From an uncultured Alphaproteobacteria bacterium (GTDB lineage: Bacteria > Pseudomonadota > Alphaproteobacteria > Rs-D84): 64,000 nucleotides of DNA. The stretch is taken from the NCBI GenBank assembly GCA_934255455.1, contig CAKQNS010000002.1:62001-126000 (forward strand). Direction: 5' to 3'. Within the stretch, counting starts at the first letter, position 1. Every line of letters starts with the position of its first letter. The position numbers were made by a program, and so were the translations under genes. Positions 24,862 to 34,977 of the stretch are shown here, one piece after another. The notes under the pieces are model-generated. The model had not been told where the DNA came from. It saw only the letters and a program-made list of their open reading frames with translations, and ran no database searches.

Positions 24862-26847
24862 ATCAAAATAGGTTGCGCAAATACATGCAAATACCAATAT
24901 GATTATCATCATCCCATCGCGGCCAATATATCGATATGGTGTTTTATGCGCCCCCCATACCAAACCATCAATCGCGCCAACCGCCCCAACATCCATTTGT
25001 GCAATGACATCACCATCCGCGCCAACAAACGCACTGATTCCAGAATAATTTGCACGCACAACCGGCAAACCACTTTCAATTGCATACCGGCGCACCATAT
25101 CCAAATGTTGGTATGTGCCTGGGGTTGTGCCAAACCAATTATCATTTGTAATATTCACAATTGCATCCGGATTTGCCCCGCGTGGCACCAATGAATCAGT
25201 AAATATAATTTCATAGCAAATTGCCGGAACGAAATTGAATTCACCATGCGGCAATTCAATCGTTATCATGCGGGGCCCGGTGCCAGCCGATAAATCGGCT
25301 GGCGATGGCATTATGCCAAATGGACTGTATTCACCAAACGGCACCAGGTGCGATTTATTATAAATATCACTGGCGCGCCCCGCCCCATTTGCAACAATCA
25401 TTGAATTATAAACATTGCCATTTGCAATTGATGTTGCACCAATAATCATTGCACGCCCCAGTACGCCCGCCATTGGGATGATATCATCAACCATGGCGAA
25501 CGGATATGTTGTTTCTGGGAAAACCACCAAATCTGGGTTTCCAGTATCCGTCGCCAATGTCAACAAAACATTTATGTTTTGTTCGGCTTGTCTTATTCTA
25601 TCAATGCGGGATGAATATTGTATTTTGGTTGATTGCGATTGTGCGGGTTGAACAATTCTGATTATATTTGATTTATATTCCGCGCCGACATCCGCCATAC
25701 GCATATTGTGCGCGCCATATATTCCGCCACATACGCCCAACGCGACAAAAATCACCATTGGCATAAATATGCGGCGACAACGCAGAAATTCAACCGCGCC
25801 AGCAATGAATCCGATAATTATAAATGTCAATCCCAACGCGCCCCACAGTGACATTGAATTTGCCAGCACCGGAAATGGAAATGCAATATTTGCAATCGGG
25901 TTCCATGGAAACCCCGTGCCCACCCATTCACGCATCCATAAAACAAATGCCCACATGCCTGCAAAAACAAATGGCCGCGCCGCCGGCATAACGCGCGAAC
26001 GCACCACCAATACAAATGGCCACACAAAAACCAACGCGCCGAACAGCGCCAAACCAATAACGGCCGGCACGGTCCATACCGCAAATTGCGATTGTAATTC
26101 AGGCACAACATATATTGAATGGAGTGTCCACCAAAACATTGCCACACTGTACGCCGCGCCAAACGGAATTGCGCGCACCCACAATTTCCAAACACCACTG
26201 TGCGCTGCATCGCGCGTCATCATCCAATATGCCGAGCCAATTGCAACGGCGGCGGGAACAAAAGCATAAAATGGTGCGAATCCAAATGCCGCAACCACAC
26301 CGCACAATGCCATCAACACATATTGCACCACGCCATTTGGCCGAAAACGCAACCGCCCCAGGAACGAAAACAACCGCGCCCCTGGGCAACATTTTTCATT
26401 GTCGCACGCGGCGCCATCCTCGCCGGCATAGGGATTTTTATATCCCAATTTTTCCATAATTTTTATTTCCATGGGCTCCATAACGGCGGCCTGGGCATCG
26501 GTAATATGGTCATACCCCATCAGGTGCAAAGTGCCATGCACCGCCATGTGCGCCGTGTGTTCAGCAACCGATATTTTTTCATCGGCTGCCTGGCGCGCAA
26601 CGGTATCCAATGAAATATATATATCACCTAATAATATCGGGTCACCCAATTCAAACGACAAAACATTGGTTGGTTTATCAATGCCGCGATATTGCCGATT
26701 CAGTTCGTGGATTTCGGCATCATTGGTCAGTGTGATTGAAACCTCGGCATTTTGGTATTTGGGGCCGGCCGCCGCACGCACGATTTTTGCAAAATCGATT
26801 TTATATTTTTTCCACCGCGTATCATTATAATTTACATATACTTTCAT
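24847..26847 (-). CDS. Fused endoribonuclease YbeY and apolipoprotein N-acyltransferase Lnt
   Basis: About 666 residues in one frame. Residues 1-137 are YbeY, the rRNA maturation endonuclease, with zinc site HGTLHLMGYDH (His 104, 108, 114). After a Cys-containing linker (CDNEKCCPG), residues 175 to the end are Lnt, which adds the third acyl chain to lipoproteins: a multi-helix membrane part, then the nitrilase domain with catalytic Glu (FPETTYPF), Lys (NKSHLVPFGEY) and Cys (PAICYEIIF). In relatives these are neighbouring separate genes. I chose ATG 26847, 11 bases after AGGGGA; no internal frameshift or ribosome binding site separates the halves. Confidence 0.93.
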   Translation of the reverse strand: MKVYVNYNDTRWKKYKIDFAKIVRAAAGPKYQNAEVSITLTNDAEIHELNRQYRGIDKPTNVLSFELGDPILLGDIYISLDTVARQAADEKISVAEHTAHMAVHGTLHLMGYDHITDAQAAVMEPMEIKIMEKLGYKNPYAGEDGAACDNEKCCPGARLFSFLGRLRFRPNGVVQYVLMALCGVVAAFGFAPFYAFVPAAVAIGSAYWMMTRDAAHSGVWKLWVRAIPFGAAYSVAMFWWTLHSIYVVPELQSQFAVWTVPAVIGLALFGALVFVWPFVLVVRSRVMPAARPFVFAGMWAFVLWMREWVGTGFPWNPIANIAFPFPVLANSMSLWGALGLTFIIIGFIAGAVEFLRCRRIFMPMVIFVALGVCGGIYGAHNMRMADVGAEYKSNIIRIVQPAQSQSTKIQYSSRIDRIRQAEQNINVLLTLATDTGNPDLVVFPETTYPFAMVDDIIPMAGVLGRAMIIGATSIANGNVYNSMIVANGAGRASDIYNKSHLVPFGEYSPFGIMPSPADLSAGTGPRMITIELPHGEFNFVPAICYEIIFTDSLVPRGANPDAIVNITNDNWFGTTPGTYQHLDMVRRYAIESGLPVVRANYSGISAFVGADGDVIAQMDVGAVGAIDGLVWGAHKTPYRYIGRDGMMIIILVFACICATYFDKKYR

Positions 26848-26854
26848 TGTAATA

Positions 26855-28741
26855 TTATCCCCTGGATTCATATTCAGATAAATTATTGTATGCGGCGTAT
26901 TCCGGCACATAGACAGATTTTTTTATACTGTGTCGCGCGGCATCAAAACTTAATTTTTTATCACGATGCGAATTATCTTTTTGTATTGCATGTGTGACAC
27001 GGGTTATGGCACTTTGTGCATCACGATTTCCGTTTGCCAACGCCAATTTATAATTAGCCAGCGCCTTTTGCAGGCTGCCCTTTTTCTCGTACGCGACGCC
27101 GGCATTATAATATGCCGAACCATATTGTTTTTTATCCCCGATGCGGCGTGTAATATCACGAACCTGGGCAATGGCATCATCATATTGCCCCAACCGGTTA
27201 TATGCCGCGGCCAAATCATTTCGCACCAATGCATTATCCGGATATTTGGCAACAATTTCATTGTACTTTTTCGCCGCATCATCATAATCGCCATCGCGAT
27301 ATGTACGAACCGCCACCGTATACATTTCATCATAACCCAAAACGTATGTTTTTACTTCTGTGTTTTTGTTCAGGTTTGTGTCCATTGAAATTTCGCGATT
27401 GCGCTGGGCCAATGCGGTGTTGCCAAATTCACATTTTTCATTTTCGCACAATGCAACAACATCGGCGGGCATAAAATCTTTGACCCGTTTCCATTTTGCC
27501 AGCGACTGGCCTTGCTCGTTCACGGGATTCTGCAACCATTGGCGCAAATTGGCGTATGTTTCATAATTTACTTGACGGGTTGTATCATTGTCGCCAATGA
27601 AAAACGCATCTTTACGTTGGCCCATGCATTTATAAAATTCATACATTCCATTTACCGGGCAATCCAGCAACATTTGTGGTGTTATTTCACCGGTCAACAG
27701 TCCCGCCTCCATCCAGCGACGCCACCGTATTCCGCCACCCCCGGCCAAAAAATTACCCAATTTATCGGCAACATTTCTATTCGATTCGCCATGCAGCCAC
27801 GCGCGTCCAAACGATGTTTCATCGCAAATTGGAAATTCAGCAAACCGCCCGCGCACCAAACTGTCCGGTATGGCAAAACCATATTGTTTGAAATCGTCAC
27901 GCAGATGCGCGAAACGTTCGCGATGGTTTCTGTCGTCTTTATTTTCAACCAATTTGGAATATGTATTATACATAATCGAGCCCATACCCAACGCCTGGGC
28001 GGTGTTATCAATATTCGCGCTGTCTATGGCGGTATCATAACAATACATAATAAAATATGTTTCTTCATTTTCCAGATGCCAACGCGCCAATTCGTATGCC
28101 TCGTCATTGGTGATTGGTGCCGTATTTTTTGTGACCGATGTCCCGTCCTTTAATTTTGTAGAACCGAAACCAATCGTCCAAATCCCGCGTGAGTCCTTGT
28201 ACGGTGTATGGAGCCCCGTTTTAGAATCAACATGCACACCTTCTTTGGCGATTAAATCGGCAATCAAAAAAGGTGTAATTGATTGCATTTTATCCAAAAA
28301 TTCCGCGTATGTGCCGCGTTTCGCCTCGCGCTCGGCACGATCGGCCTGCCATTCTTTGTAATTTTGCACCGCGACCGGGCCGTATTCGGTTGCGACCTTG
28401 CCCCCGCCAATAATCATGGTAAACATCAGATAATATAAAATATGCGCCGACAAATTTGGATTTTTTTTCATAAATGCCGACAATTTTTTATCGTTGCCAG
28501 ATTTGTCTTTACCAACCTTCATTTCGCCCAGCATTTCTTCGGCGCTGCGCAAAATATGATTATCCAGCGCAACATATTTTGTTGCCCACAATAAAAATTG
28601 AAACAGTCCGGCGGTGCCAATTCCCATAACCTGGGCCGTGCGACCGGCGCGATTATGCGGATGCGCGTTTTCTATTTTCTCACGCAAGCGCGCCAATGCC
28701 CGATGCGGCGCATTTACAATTTTTCTGAATTTTTCAGACAT
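26855..28741 (-). CDS. Membrane-anchored GH24 lysozyme-like protein with TPR repeats
   Basis: 628 residues. Two hydrophobic segments (about 37-58 and 97-115), then a phage-type lysozyme domain with the triad Glu167, Asp183 and Thr189 (LIAKEGV; YKDSRGIWTIGFG). The D-to-T spacing matches T4 lysozyme but the E-to-D spacing is about seven residues longer. Residues 480-600 hold TPR-type repeats (YRDGDYDDAAKKYNEIVAKYP). With both helices crossing the membrane the lysozyme domain would face the side of the N-terminus, so its location is unclear. It lies between mucR and ybeY-lnt in one transcript. Probably a peptidoglycan-remodelling scaffold. Confidence 0.8.
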   Translation of the reverse strand: MSEKFRKIVNAPHRALARLREKIENAHPHNRAGRTAQVMGIGTAGLFQFLLWATKYVALDNHILRSAEEMLGEMKVGKDKSGNDKKLSAFMKKNPNLSAHILYYLMFTMIIGGGKVATEYGPVAVQNYKEWQADRAEREAKRGTYAEFLDKMQSITPFLIADLIAKEGVHVDSKTGLHTPYKDSRGIWTIGFGSTKLKDGTSVTKNTAPITNDEAYELARWHLENEETYFIMYCYDTAIDSANIDNTAQALGMGSIMYNTYSKLVENKDDRNHRERFAHLRDDFKQYGFAIPDSLVRGRFAEFPICDETSFGRAWLHGESNRNVADKLGNFLAGGGGIRWRRWMEAGLLTGEITPQMLLDCPVNGMYEFYKCMGQRKDAFFIGDNDTTRQVNYETYANLRQWLQNPVNEQGQSLAKWKRVKDFMPADVVALCENEKCEFGNTALAQRNREISMDTNLNKNTEVKTYVLGYDEMYTVAVRTYRDGDYDDAAKKYNEIVAKYPDNALVRNDLAAAYNRLGQYDDAIAQVRDITRRIGDKKQYGSAYYNAGVAYEKKGSLQKALANYKLALANGNRDAQSAITRVTHAIQKDNSHRDKKLSFDAARHSIKKSVYVPEYAAYNNLSEYESRG

Positions 28742-28743
28742 TT

Positions 28744-29118
28744 TTATTTACCCCGCTTTGATTTCCCCAGACCAGATTTTTTGGCTATTTTTGAACGCCG
28801 CGCCGAATAATTTGGCGCAACCATCGGATAATCACCCGGCAACCCCCATTTGGCACGATATGCATCAGGCGTTAAATTAAATTTACGACGAATATAACGA
28901 CGCAGCATTACATGCCACGAGCCATCGTTCAAACATTGGATTTTATCCGGCTGTACCGATGCCGCAATTTGCTGTGGCGAAACAGATGCCCCCCGCAATG
29001 TTTCGCGCGCTGATGCCACCGCCGCCGCCATTGACAGCCCCGGATTTGCCGCCATTGCGGCCGCGGCCAGGTTTGCAACCGCCAATGCAAATTCGGAATC
29101 GCCGTTGTTATTTACCAA
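28744..29118 (-). CDS. MucR/Ros-family transcriptional regulator
   Basis: About 124 residues. The C-terminal domain MLRRYIRRKFNLTPDAYRAKWGLP followed by DYPMVAPNYSARRSKIAKKSGLG is the MucR/Ros signature of alphaproteobacteria. The zinc-finger-like part keeps one Cys (IQCLNDGSWH). The N-terminus is Ala-rich and unlike typical MucR. I chose TTG 29118, seven bases after GGGGGA; ATG 29169 would have no ribosome binding site and would overlap the promoter region. In relatives MucR controls surface polysaccharide and cell cycle genes. Confidence 0.88.
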   Translation of the reverse strand: MVNNNGDSEFALAVANLAAAAMAANPGLSMAAAVASARETLRGASVSPQQIAASVQPDKIQCLNDGSWHVMLRRYIRRKFNLTPDAYRAKWGLPGDYPMVAPNYSARRSKIAKKSGLGKSKRGK

Positions 29119-29195
29119 TTGATAATCCCCCAGATTTCTAATACAATTATTATACCACAAAATGAACATTAAATAAAATTAAAGTAAAATATACC

Positions 29196-30476
29196 ATGTC
29201 CAACGACACCAGACCTTTGGCCGATTTAATGCGCCCACAAACAATTGACGATATTGTGGGGCAAACACAATTACTGGGCGAAAACGGTTTGGTTCGTCGT
29301 ATGGTTGATAACCATAAATTATCGAACCTGATTTTATGGGGGCCGCCCGGATGCGGTAAAACAACAATTGCGCGCGCGTTGGCCAATTCGGTTGATATGG
29401 ATTTTGTGCCAATGTCTGCGGTATTTTCCGGCACCGCCGATATAAAAAAGGCGATGGAGACAGCAAAATTAAACCGCAATTTGGGTCGCAATACCCTGCT
29501 GTTTATTGACGAAATTCACCGTTTCAATAAAACGCAACAGGATACATTGTTGCCATATTTGGAAGACGGCACGGTTGTATTCATGGGTGCAACCACCGAA
29601 AACCCCAGTTTCAATTTGAACAACGCTTTGCTGTCACGGTGTCATGTGGGCGTACTGTCGGGATTATCACACGATGATTTAATGGAATTGATAAATCGCG
29701 CTGAAAAATATACCGGCAAAAAATTGCCACTAAACGAAGATGCGCGTAATCACCTGGCCGAAATTTCCGATGGTGATGCACGGTTTTTGCTGAACACGGT
29801 TGAATATCTGATAAACGCAAATTTCAAAAAGACATTGGACACCGACGCGTTAGATTCCGTTATACAAAAGCGCGCACCCCTGTCCGACAAATCTGGTGAT
29901 GAACATTATAATTTGATTTCCGCCGTGCATAAATCATTGCGTGCATCGGATACCGATGCAGCCCTGTATTGGACGGCGCGTATGATGACATCGGGCCAGG
30001 ATCCAATGTACCTGTTCCGGCGACTGGCGCGGTTCGCAATGGAGGATGTCGGTCTGGCCGACCCCAACGCAATGCAGGTGGCATTGGCCGCATGGCAATT
30101 GTATGAACGCATGGGCAGTCCCGAAGGCGACCTGGCGCTGACCGAATTGGTAATATATTTGGGCACCGCCCCGAAAAGTATTGGAAATTACCGCGCACAA
30201 AACGCGGCATACGCCGCCGCGCGCGCCACGGGCAGTGTTCCGCCCCCAAAAAACATTCTAAACGCACCAACAAAATTGATGAAAAATATGGGATACGGTG
30301 CGGGCTATGTATATGACCCCGACACAGCATTGGGTTTTTCAGGGCAAAATTGTTTTCCAGAATCTATGCCACGGCAAAAGTTCTATACCCCGGTTGAACG
30401 CGGCTTTGAACGCGAGATAAAAAAGCGTTTGGATTATTGGGACGCATTGCGTGAAAAATTAAACTCGAAAAAATAA
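29196..30476 (+). CDS. rarA: Replication-associated recombination AAA ATPase RarA
   Basis: 426 residues. Walker A GPPGCGKTTIARAL, Walker B LLFIDEIHRF, sensor ATTENPSFNLNNALLSR, and the MgsA/RarA C-terminal part (MMTSGQDPMYLFRRLARFAMEDVGLAD). It acts at stalled forks with RecA and SSB. No ribosome binding site precedes the ATG; a TAAAAT lies 5 bases upstream, so initiation may be leaderless. It is divergent from mucR. Confidence 0.95.
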   Translation: MSNDTRPLADLMRPQTIDDIVGQTQLLGENGLVRRMVDNHKLSNLILWGPPGCGKTTIARALANSVDMDFVPMSAVFSGTADIKKAMETAKLNRNLGRNTLLFIDEIHRFNKTQQDTLLPYLEDGTVVFMGATTENPSFNLNNALLSRCHVGVLSGLSHDDLMELINRAEKYTGKKLPLNEDARNHLAEISDGDARFLLNTVEYLINANFKKTLDTDALDSVIQKRAPLSDKSGDEHYNLISAVHKSLRASDTDAALYWTARMMTSGQDPMYLFRRLARFAMEDVGLADPNAMQVALAAWQLYERMGSPEGDLALTELVIYLGTAPKSIGNYRAQNAAYAAARATGSVPPPKNILNAPTKLMKNMGYGAGYVYDPDTALGFSGQNCFPESMPRQKFYTPVERGFEREIKKRLDYWDALREKLNSKK

Positions 30477-30479
30477 TTT

Positions 30480-31202
30480 TTAAAATAATATGTTTACCTG
30501 GGTTCCGAATTGAATTTCTTCGCTTTCAAATTCGTAATCAATGTGCCCCAAATATTGCGTACGCCCGTATTGACGAACAAATTTACCACCTATCCATTCC
30601 TGGTCATAATCCGGGTTGGTCGATTTGCGCCATGTAAAATTCATACCAATACGCATATCGGCATCCAGACGAAAATATGCCTCGGGCGTCATATCAATAA
30701 ACGACATTCCGCGCGTATCATCAAAAATCCAACTGGATTTAATTGTTGCGGCCAATGTCACGCCGGTCATTTGCCGACCAAAACGCAACCCCGCGTAATA
30801 TGTGGAATCGGCAAAATATGGTGTACGCACATGCGACGAACCACCAAATTTAAAACCAAACAAAACATCAGATATTAAATGCGCACTGTTATCAGCACCG
30901 GTCGACATACGATATGCACCACCCAAGTCGATTGCAGAAAAACCATCCTCGCGACCATCAAAATCAATTTGATAATGAACATTTGCGCCTAATGTCAATC
31001 GGTCATTCAACCCATACGACACAGATTGCCCCGCACGCAAAACATTATCCCAATACACCAACGATGTTTGTGATAAAATTTCCTCGATTCCCTGCATATA
31101 CAGCGGGTCCGATGTATCACGCGCCAACTCCCCATCGGCACGCGCCGGGCTTGCACACACAATCAATGAAACCAATGCAAATATTGAAAATAATTTACGC
31201 AT
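30480..31202 (-). CDS. Outer-membrane barrel protein (unclassified)
   Basis: 240 residues. Signal peptide MRKLFSIFALVSLIVCASPARA-D; many amphipathic strands with Tyr/Gly girdles (YGLNDRLTLGANVHYQIDF, YAGLRFGRQMTGVTLAATI) and a terminal aromatic (VNILF). It starts convergently 3 bases from the rarA end. No specific family recognised; possibly a porin-like or transport-regulator barrel. Confidence 0.75.
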   Translation of the reverse strand: MRKLFSIFALVSLIVCASPARADGELARDTSDPLYMQGIEEILSQTSLVYWDNVLRAGQSVSYGLNDRLTLGANVHYQIDFDGREDGFSAIDLGGAYRMSTGADNSAHLISDVLFGFKFGGSSHVRTPYFADSTYYAGLRFGRQMTGVTLAATIKSSWIFDDTRGMSFIDMTPEAYFRLDADMRIGMNFTWRKSTNPDYDQEWIGGKFVRQYGRTQYLGHIDYEFESEEIQFGTQVNILF

Positions 31203-31294
31203 AATCTACTCTCTCTGCCATGAATATAAATCCGCGACCGCGGACAAAATTTTCCCGACGCACGCATCCCGCACGTCGGGCACGAATTAAAATA

Positions 31295-32542
31295 CTAGAA
31301 CTGGAATATAGCCTGTAATCCGATGTTCATTTCAGTATAATCACTGATTTTCGCATCACCCTGGTACAGCCATTGATTCAGGTATGTGCCACTGCCCGCC
31401 GGATATTCAACGCCATATCCATAATACGAAATGGTTTTGTCATCGGCACTGTCATAAATGGATGCCTTGCCATACAGATTGATTGCAACCCAATCATTCG
31501 GTTGCCACCCGATGGCCGCCTTTAACGACGCCTGGTTGTGCCAATCATAGTTTCCAAATATGGCTTCAAGATTAAATGTCCAATCCTGGTCCAGAACGGT
31601 GAACACGCCCAGGCCACCTTCGACAAATAATGCACTGCTGGTATCTGTTTTATATGCCAGGAATATCCCCGCATCGCGACCATCGGCGGTTTTGCCCATA
31701 ATGCTGTTGCCGTATGCATCGCCATCAAAATTCATATACCATGCGCGACCCAAACCGTATATTGTGGATGAACCGATTTTATATCCGCCCTTGATATCCA
31801 AAATGAAATCGTTCGATACATCTTTCTGGTGCTGGTAATATGCCGACGCGGTTGCAATCCATTTGTCGTTATCAACAAAGCGCCATTGCGCGCCCAGGCC
31901 GAACATATTCAAACCATTATCATCCATGGAATCGTTCGGCGTTGTCGGATTTGACCAATCAAATTTATATTTTGATGAATCATAACGCAACATTCCCAAA
32001 ACCGCAATACGGTCGGTAATACCATAGCTGAAATCTTCCTTGATTGCGAATTGATCGGTCGTCCATTTTGCGTTGGCGTCAGATATACTGGCCCCGGCGG
32101 TCGGTGTCAACGCAACTTTGTATGAAGAATTGTTATATGACAAATCGGTTATAGAACCAAATTTTCCGCCCAACGGTTGAAAGAACGGATGTGCCAAGAA
32201 ATATTTGCGTTTCAATTCCGTGCGCAGTGTTTCAGACCGTGTTGTACGAACGGTTGTGTTTTTATTGGTACGCGCAGCGTCATAATTTTTATACAGCGCG
32301 CTGCGGTTTTGCGGTTGGCTGTAATAAATGTTTTTCGCGTCTTTGGTTTCGTAAGTTTTGGTCGTTGTGCGCGTTTGATATTTATTATAGTTCACATTGG
32401 TATTCGTACGCGTACGTGTGGCGGGACGATTGCTGAAATCAATACTGGATGCGGCACGCGCACCGGTATTCGTCGCGGCAATTGCCGGGACCGACGTCAA
32501 TGCAGCCATTACACACATAACACCAAACATCTGCTTTTTCAT
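31295..32542 (-). CDS. Outer-membrane barrel protein with a long basic N-terminal region
   Basis: 415 residues. Signal peptide MKKQMFGVMCVMAALTSVPAIA-A, then about 100 residues rich in Asn, Thr and Arg (TRTRTNTNVNYNKYQTRTTT) and a barrel region with repeated strand patterns ending in GLQAIFQF. The ATG at 32542 has AAAGGAG upstream; ATG 32593 would lack a signal peptide. No specific family recognised. The N-terminal region could be periplasmic and glycan- or protein-binding. Confidence 0.78.
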   Translation of the reverse strand: MKKQMFGVMCVMAALTSVPAIAATNTGARAASSIDFSNRPATRTRTNTNVNYNKYQTRTTTKTYETKDAKNIYYSQPQNRSALYKNYDAARTNKNTTVRTTRSETLRTELKRKYFLAHPFFQPLGGKFGSITDLSYNNSSYKVALTPTAGASISDANAKWTTDQFAIKEDFSYGITDRIAVLGMLRYDSSKYKFDWSNPTTPNDSMDDNGLNMFGLGAQWRFVDNDKWIATASAYYQHQKDVSNDFILDIKGGYKIGSSTIYGLGRAWYMNFDGDAYGNSIMGKTADGRDAGIFLAYKTDTSSALFVEGGLGVFTVLDQDWTFNLEAIFGNYDWHNQASLKAAIGWQPNDWVAINLYGKASIYDSADDKTISYYGYGVEYPAGSGTYLNQWLYQGDAKISDYTEMNIGLQAIFQF

Positions 32543-32596
32543 ATCAAAAATCTCCTTTATTATCATCGCAATTATATCATAAATATCGCCCATAAA

Positions 32597-32628
32597 AAAG
32601 AATAAAACGCGCCAGCAATTGCTGGCGC
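32597..32628 (-). terminator. Terminator of ftsK
   Basis: A perfect 20-base palindrome (GCGCCAGCAATTGCTGGCGC) followed on the minus strand by GTTTTATTCTTTTTT, just after the ftsK stop. Confidence 0.8.
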
Positions 32629-32634
32629 ACCATA

Positions 32635-34890
32635 TTATAAAATATGTCGTTTATTATTGGCGTCGGGCGGACTGACAATACCCTCTTGTTCCATACGTTC
32701 CATAAAACCGGCGGCCTTGTTATATCCGATTTGCAACCGTCGCTGGATATATGAAATAGTCGGTTTTTTGTCGCGCAAAACGCATTCTTTGGCCTGGGAA
32801 TACAGGTCGGCATCTTTGTTGCCTGCTGGCGCGCCCATACCCGGCGTCGTCGCCGCGCCACCATCAACATCGCCATCATCGGTAATACCGGCAACATATT
32901 CCGGCTCGCACTGTGCGCGCAAGAAATCACCAATACGGGTCAATTCTTCGTCCGATATAAACGCGCCATGGATACGCACCGGCGGACGACCGGCCTCGCT
33001 GAACAACATATCACCACACGCCAACAATGTTTCTGCGCCCTTTTCGCCCAATGTTGTCATAGAGTCAATTACACTGCGCGCCTGGAACGACACACGCGTT
33101 GGGAAATTCGCCTTGATAACGCCGGTAATGGTCGTTGCGTCTGGACGCTGGGTCGCCATAACCAGGTGGATGCCCGCCGCACGCGCCTTTTGCGCGATAC
33201 GCTGGACGCATGCCTCGACATCCTTGCGCGCCAAACTCATCAGATCGGCGACCTCGTCAATAACTATGACGATGTATGGCATATCGGACAGGTCAACCTC
33301 TTGCGTTTCAAACAGCAATTCGCCCGTTTCTTCGTCCGTGCCAACGGCAACCCGGCGCGTAATTTTTTCGCCCGCCGCACGTTTGGCCGACACAATTTCA
33401 TTATAACTTTCAATATTGCGCGCATTGACCAATTGCAGTTGCTTGTACCGCTCTTCCATTTCACGAACGGCCCATTTCAATGCATTGACCGCCGCGTTCG
33501 GGTCCAGTTTTACAATCGGTGTTATTAAATGTGGGATGTCATCCCAGAACCCAAAATCAACACCCTTGGGGTCAATAATCATCAATTTGCATTTGTCCGG
33601 TGTAAAGTGATAAACGATTGATGTAATAATGGACTGCACGAATACAGATTTACCAGACCCCGTGCGCCCCGCAATCAGCATGTGTGGCATTTTGGCTAAA
33701 TCGAAATACATATAATTACCACCAATATCCACGCCCAACGCCAACGGGATTTTATATTTAGATGTTTGGAATGTTTCACTGGCCACCAGACCGCGAAACC
33801 GCACAGTCTGGCGTTTCAAATTCACCATTTCAACGCCAATCAGTGGCGTACCAGGAATTTGCGCAATACGAATGTTTTCGGTCGCCATGGCGCGCGTCAT
33901 GTCCTTGACCGTTTTGCTGACATCGGCCCAACGCGTACCACTTTCCGGCATCAATTCATACAGTGTCACAATCGGTCCGGGGCGAATACCGACAACCTTG
34001 CCGTGCACATTATATTCGGCAAAGTGTTCCTCCATTGCGGCGGCATTGCGTTTTAATTCGGGCGTCACAACATTTTTACCAAAATTAGAATCCTGCAAGA
34101 AATTTGGTGTTGGCAATTCATATTCTGTCGCATCGTCGCGATTTGTTGCGCGACGCGTCGCGGTGCGCGTTGCCGCGCGCGCGGCCCGGCGGCGGGTCCG
34201 CGTTGGCGCCGCATCGCCGTCATCATCTGCGGGGGCCTGTGGTGGCGCATCATCTGTGGCGGCATCGTCATCCGCATCATCCACATCATCGGCCGCCATC
34301 GGGCGCACCAAATGGAACACCGACAACACCCAACGCACCGCGCGATAAATTGTCACAATTGCACTGCGAACCTGGGCCCAGCGAATGTGCAGTATAGACG
34401 CTGCAAACCACAGAAAACCAACCAAGCAAAATATGCCAACAATTATGCCCCACTGGCCCATAATGGCACCAACATCGCCCGCGACAATCGCACCGCACAT
34501 TCCACCAAATGTGGCGCGCGGCACCATTAAACCAAAGCCCGCGACACCAAAACACACGGTTATAAAAATGCGCAATAAATTATATTCCGGTGCAACATCA
34601 TCGGTCCAACCGAACATTGCGCATACCCCCGCGCGCACAATACACAGCAACACAAACAACGCCGGTACAAACCCAATGCCATATTCCAAAAACGCCACAA
34701 CATTTCCCATTATGGTTTGCGCACCAAATGTACTGGCCGCGGCAAAACCATCCAGATATGGATTCAAAAATATCATTGCGCATATTGCCCATACGCCCAA
34801 TGCAACGGCCGCCCCGCCCGCGACGCGGCGCGTGATATTTTTCAACGCATCAGAAACACGTTGTGGTAAAAAATTAGATTTTCCATCCAT
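32635..34890 (-). CDS. ftsK: DNA translocase FtsK
   Basis: 751 residues. Four N-terminal transmembrane helices, an acidic Ala-rich linker with Arg repeats (about residues 210-260), the motor with Walker A GRTGSGKSVF and Walker B YIVIVIDEVADLM, and the C-terminal winged-helix gamma domain (YIQRRLQIGYNKAAGFMERME) that reads KOPS sites. It segregates chromosomes at the septum and activates XerCD at dif. I chose ATG 34890 (MDGKSNFLPQ), which begins the conserved N-terminus; upstream codons belong to the promoter region. Confidence 0.96.
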   Translation of the reverse strand: MDGKSNFLPQRVSDALKNITRRVAGGAAVALGVWAICAMIFLNPYLDGFAAASTFGAQTIMGNVVAFLEYGIGFVPALFVLLCIVRAGVCAMFGWTDDVAPEYNLLRIFITVCFGVAGFGLMVPRATFGGMCGAIVAGDVGAIMGQWGIIVGIFCLVGFLWFAASILHIRWAQVRSAIVTIYRAVRWVLSVFHLVRPMAADDVDDADDDAATDDAPPQAPADDDGDAAPTRTRRRAARAATRTATRRATNRDDATEYELPTPNFLQDSNFGKNVVTPELKRNAAAMEEHFAEYNVHGKVVGIRPGPIVTLYELMPESGTRWADVSKTVKDMTRAMATENIRIAQIPGTPLIGVEMVNLKRQTVRFRGLVASETFQTSKYKIPLALGVDIGGNYMYFDLAKMPHMLIAGRTGSGKSVFVQSIITSIVYHFTPDKCKLMIIDPKGVDFGFWDDIPHLITPIVKLDPNAAVNALKWAVREMEERYKQLQLVNARNIESYNEIVSAKRAAGEKITRRVAVGTDEETGELLFETQEVDLSDMPYIVIVIDEVADLMSLARKDVEACVQRIAQKARAAGIHLVMATQRPDATTITGVIKANFPTRVSFQARSVIDSMTTLGEKGAETLLACGDMLFSEAGRPPVRIHGAFISDEELTRIGDFLRAQCEPEYVAGITDDGDVDGGAATTPGMGAPAGNKDADLYSQAKECVLRDKKPTISYIQRRLQIGYNKAAGFMERMEQEGIVSPPDANNKRHIL

Positions 34891-34938
34891 ACGCGGTATT
34901 TTATCACAAAAAAGAAAAAAGTTATAGCGATTTGGTCT

Positions 34939-34969
34939 AAAAAAACGCACACCAGAATTTTCCAGTGCG
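34939..34969 (-). terminator. Terminator of the PAP2 phosphatase gene
   Basis: On the minus strand a CGCAC/GTGCG stem is followed by TTTTTTT, directly after the stop codon of the PAP2 gene. Confidence 0.6.
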
Positions 34970-34977
34970 CGATTGAT

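Noticed and set aside
26855..28741. Prophage remnant (from the lysozyme domain)
   Set aside because: No phage structural, integrase or holin genes surround it; the gene has membrane and TPR parts and sits in a chromosomal operon.
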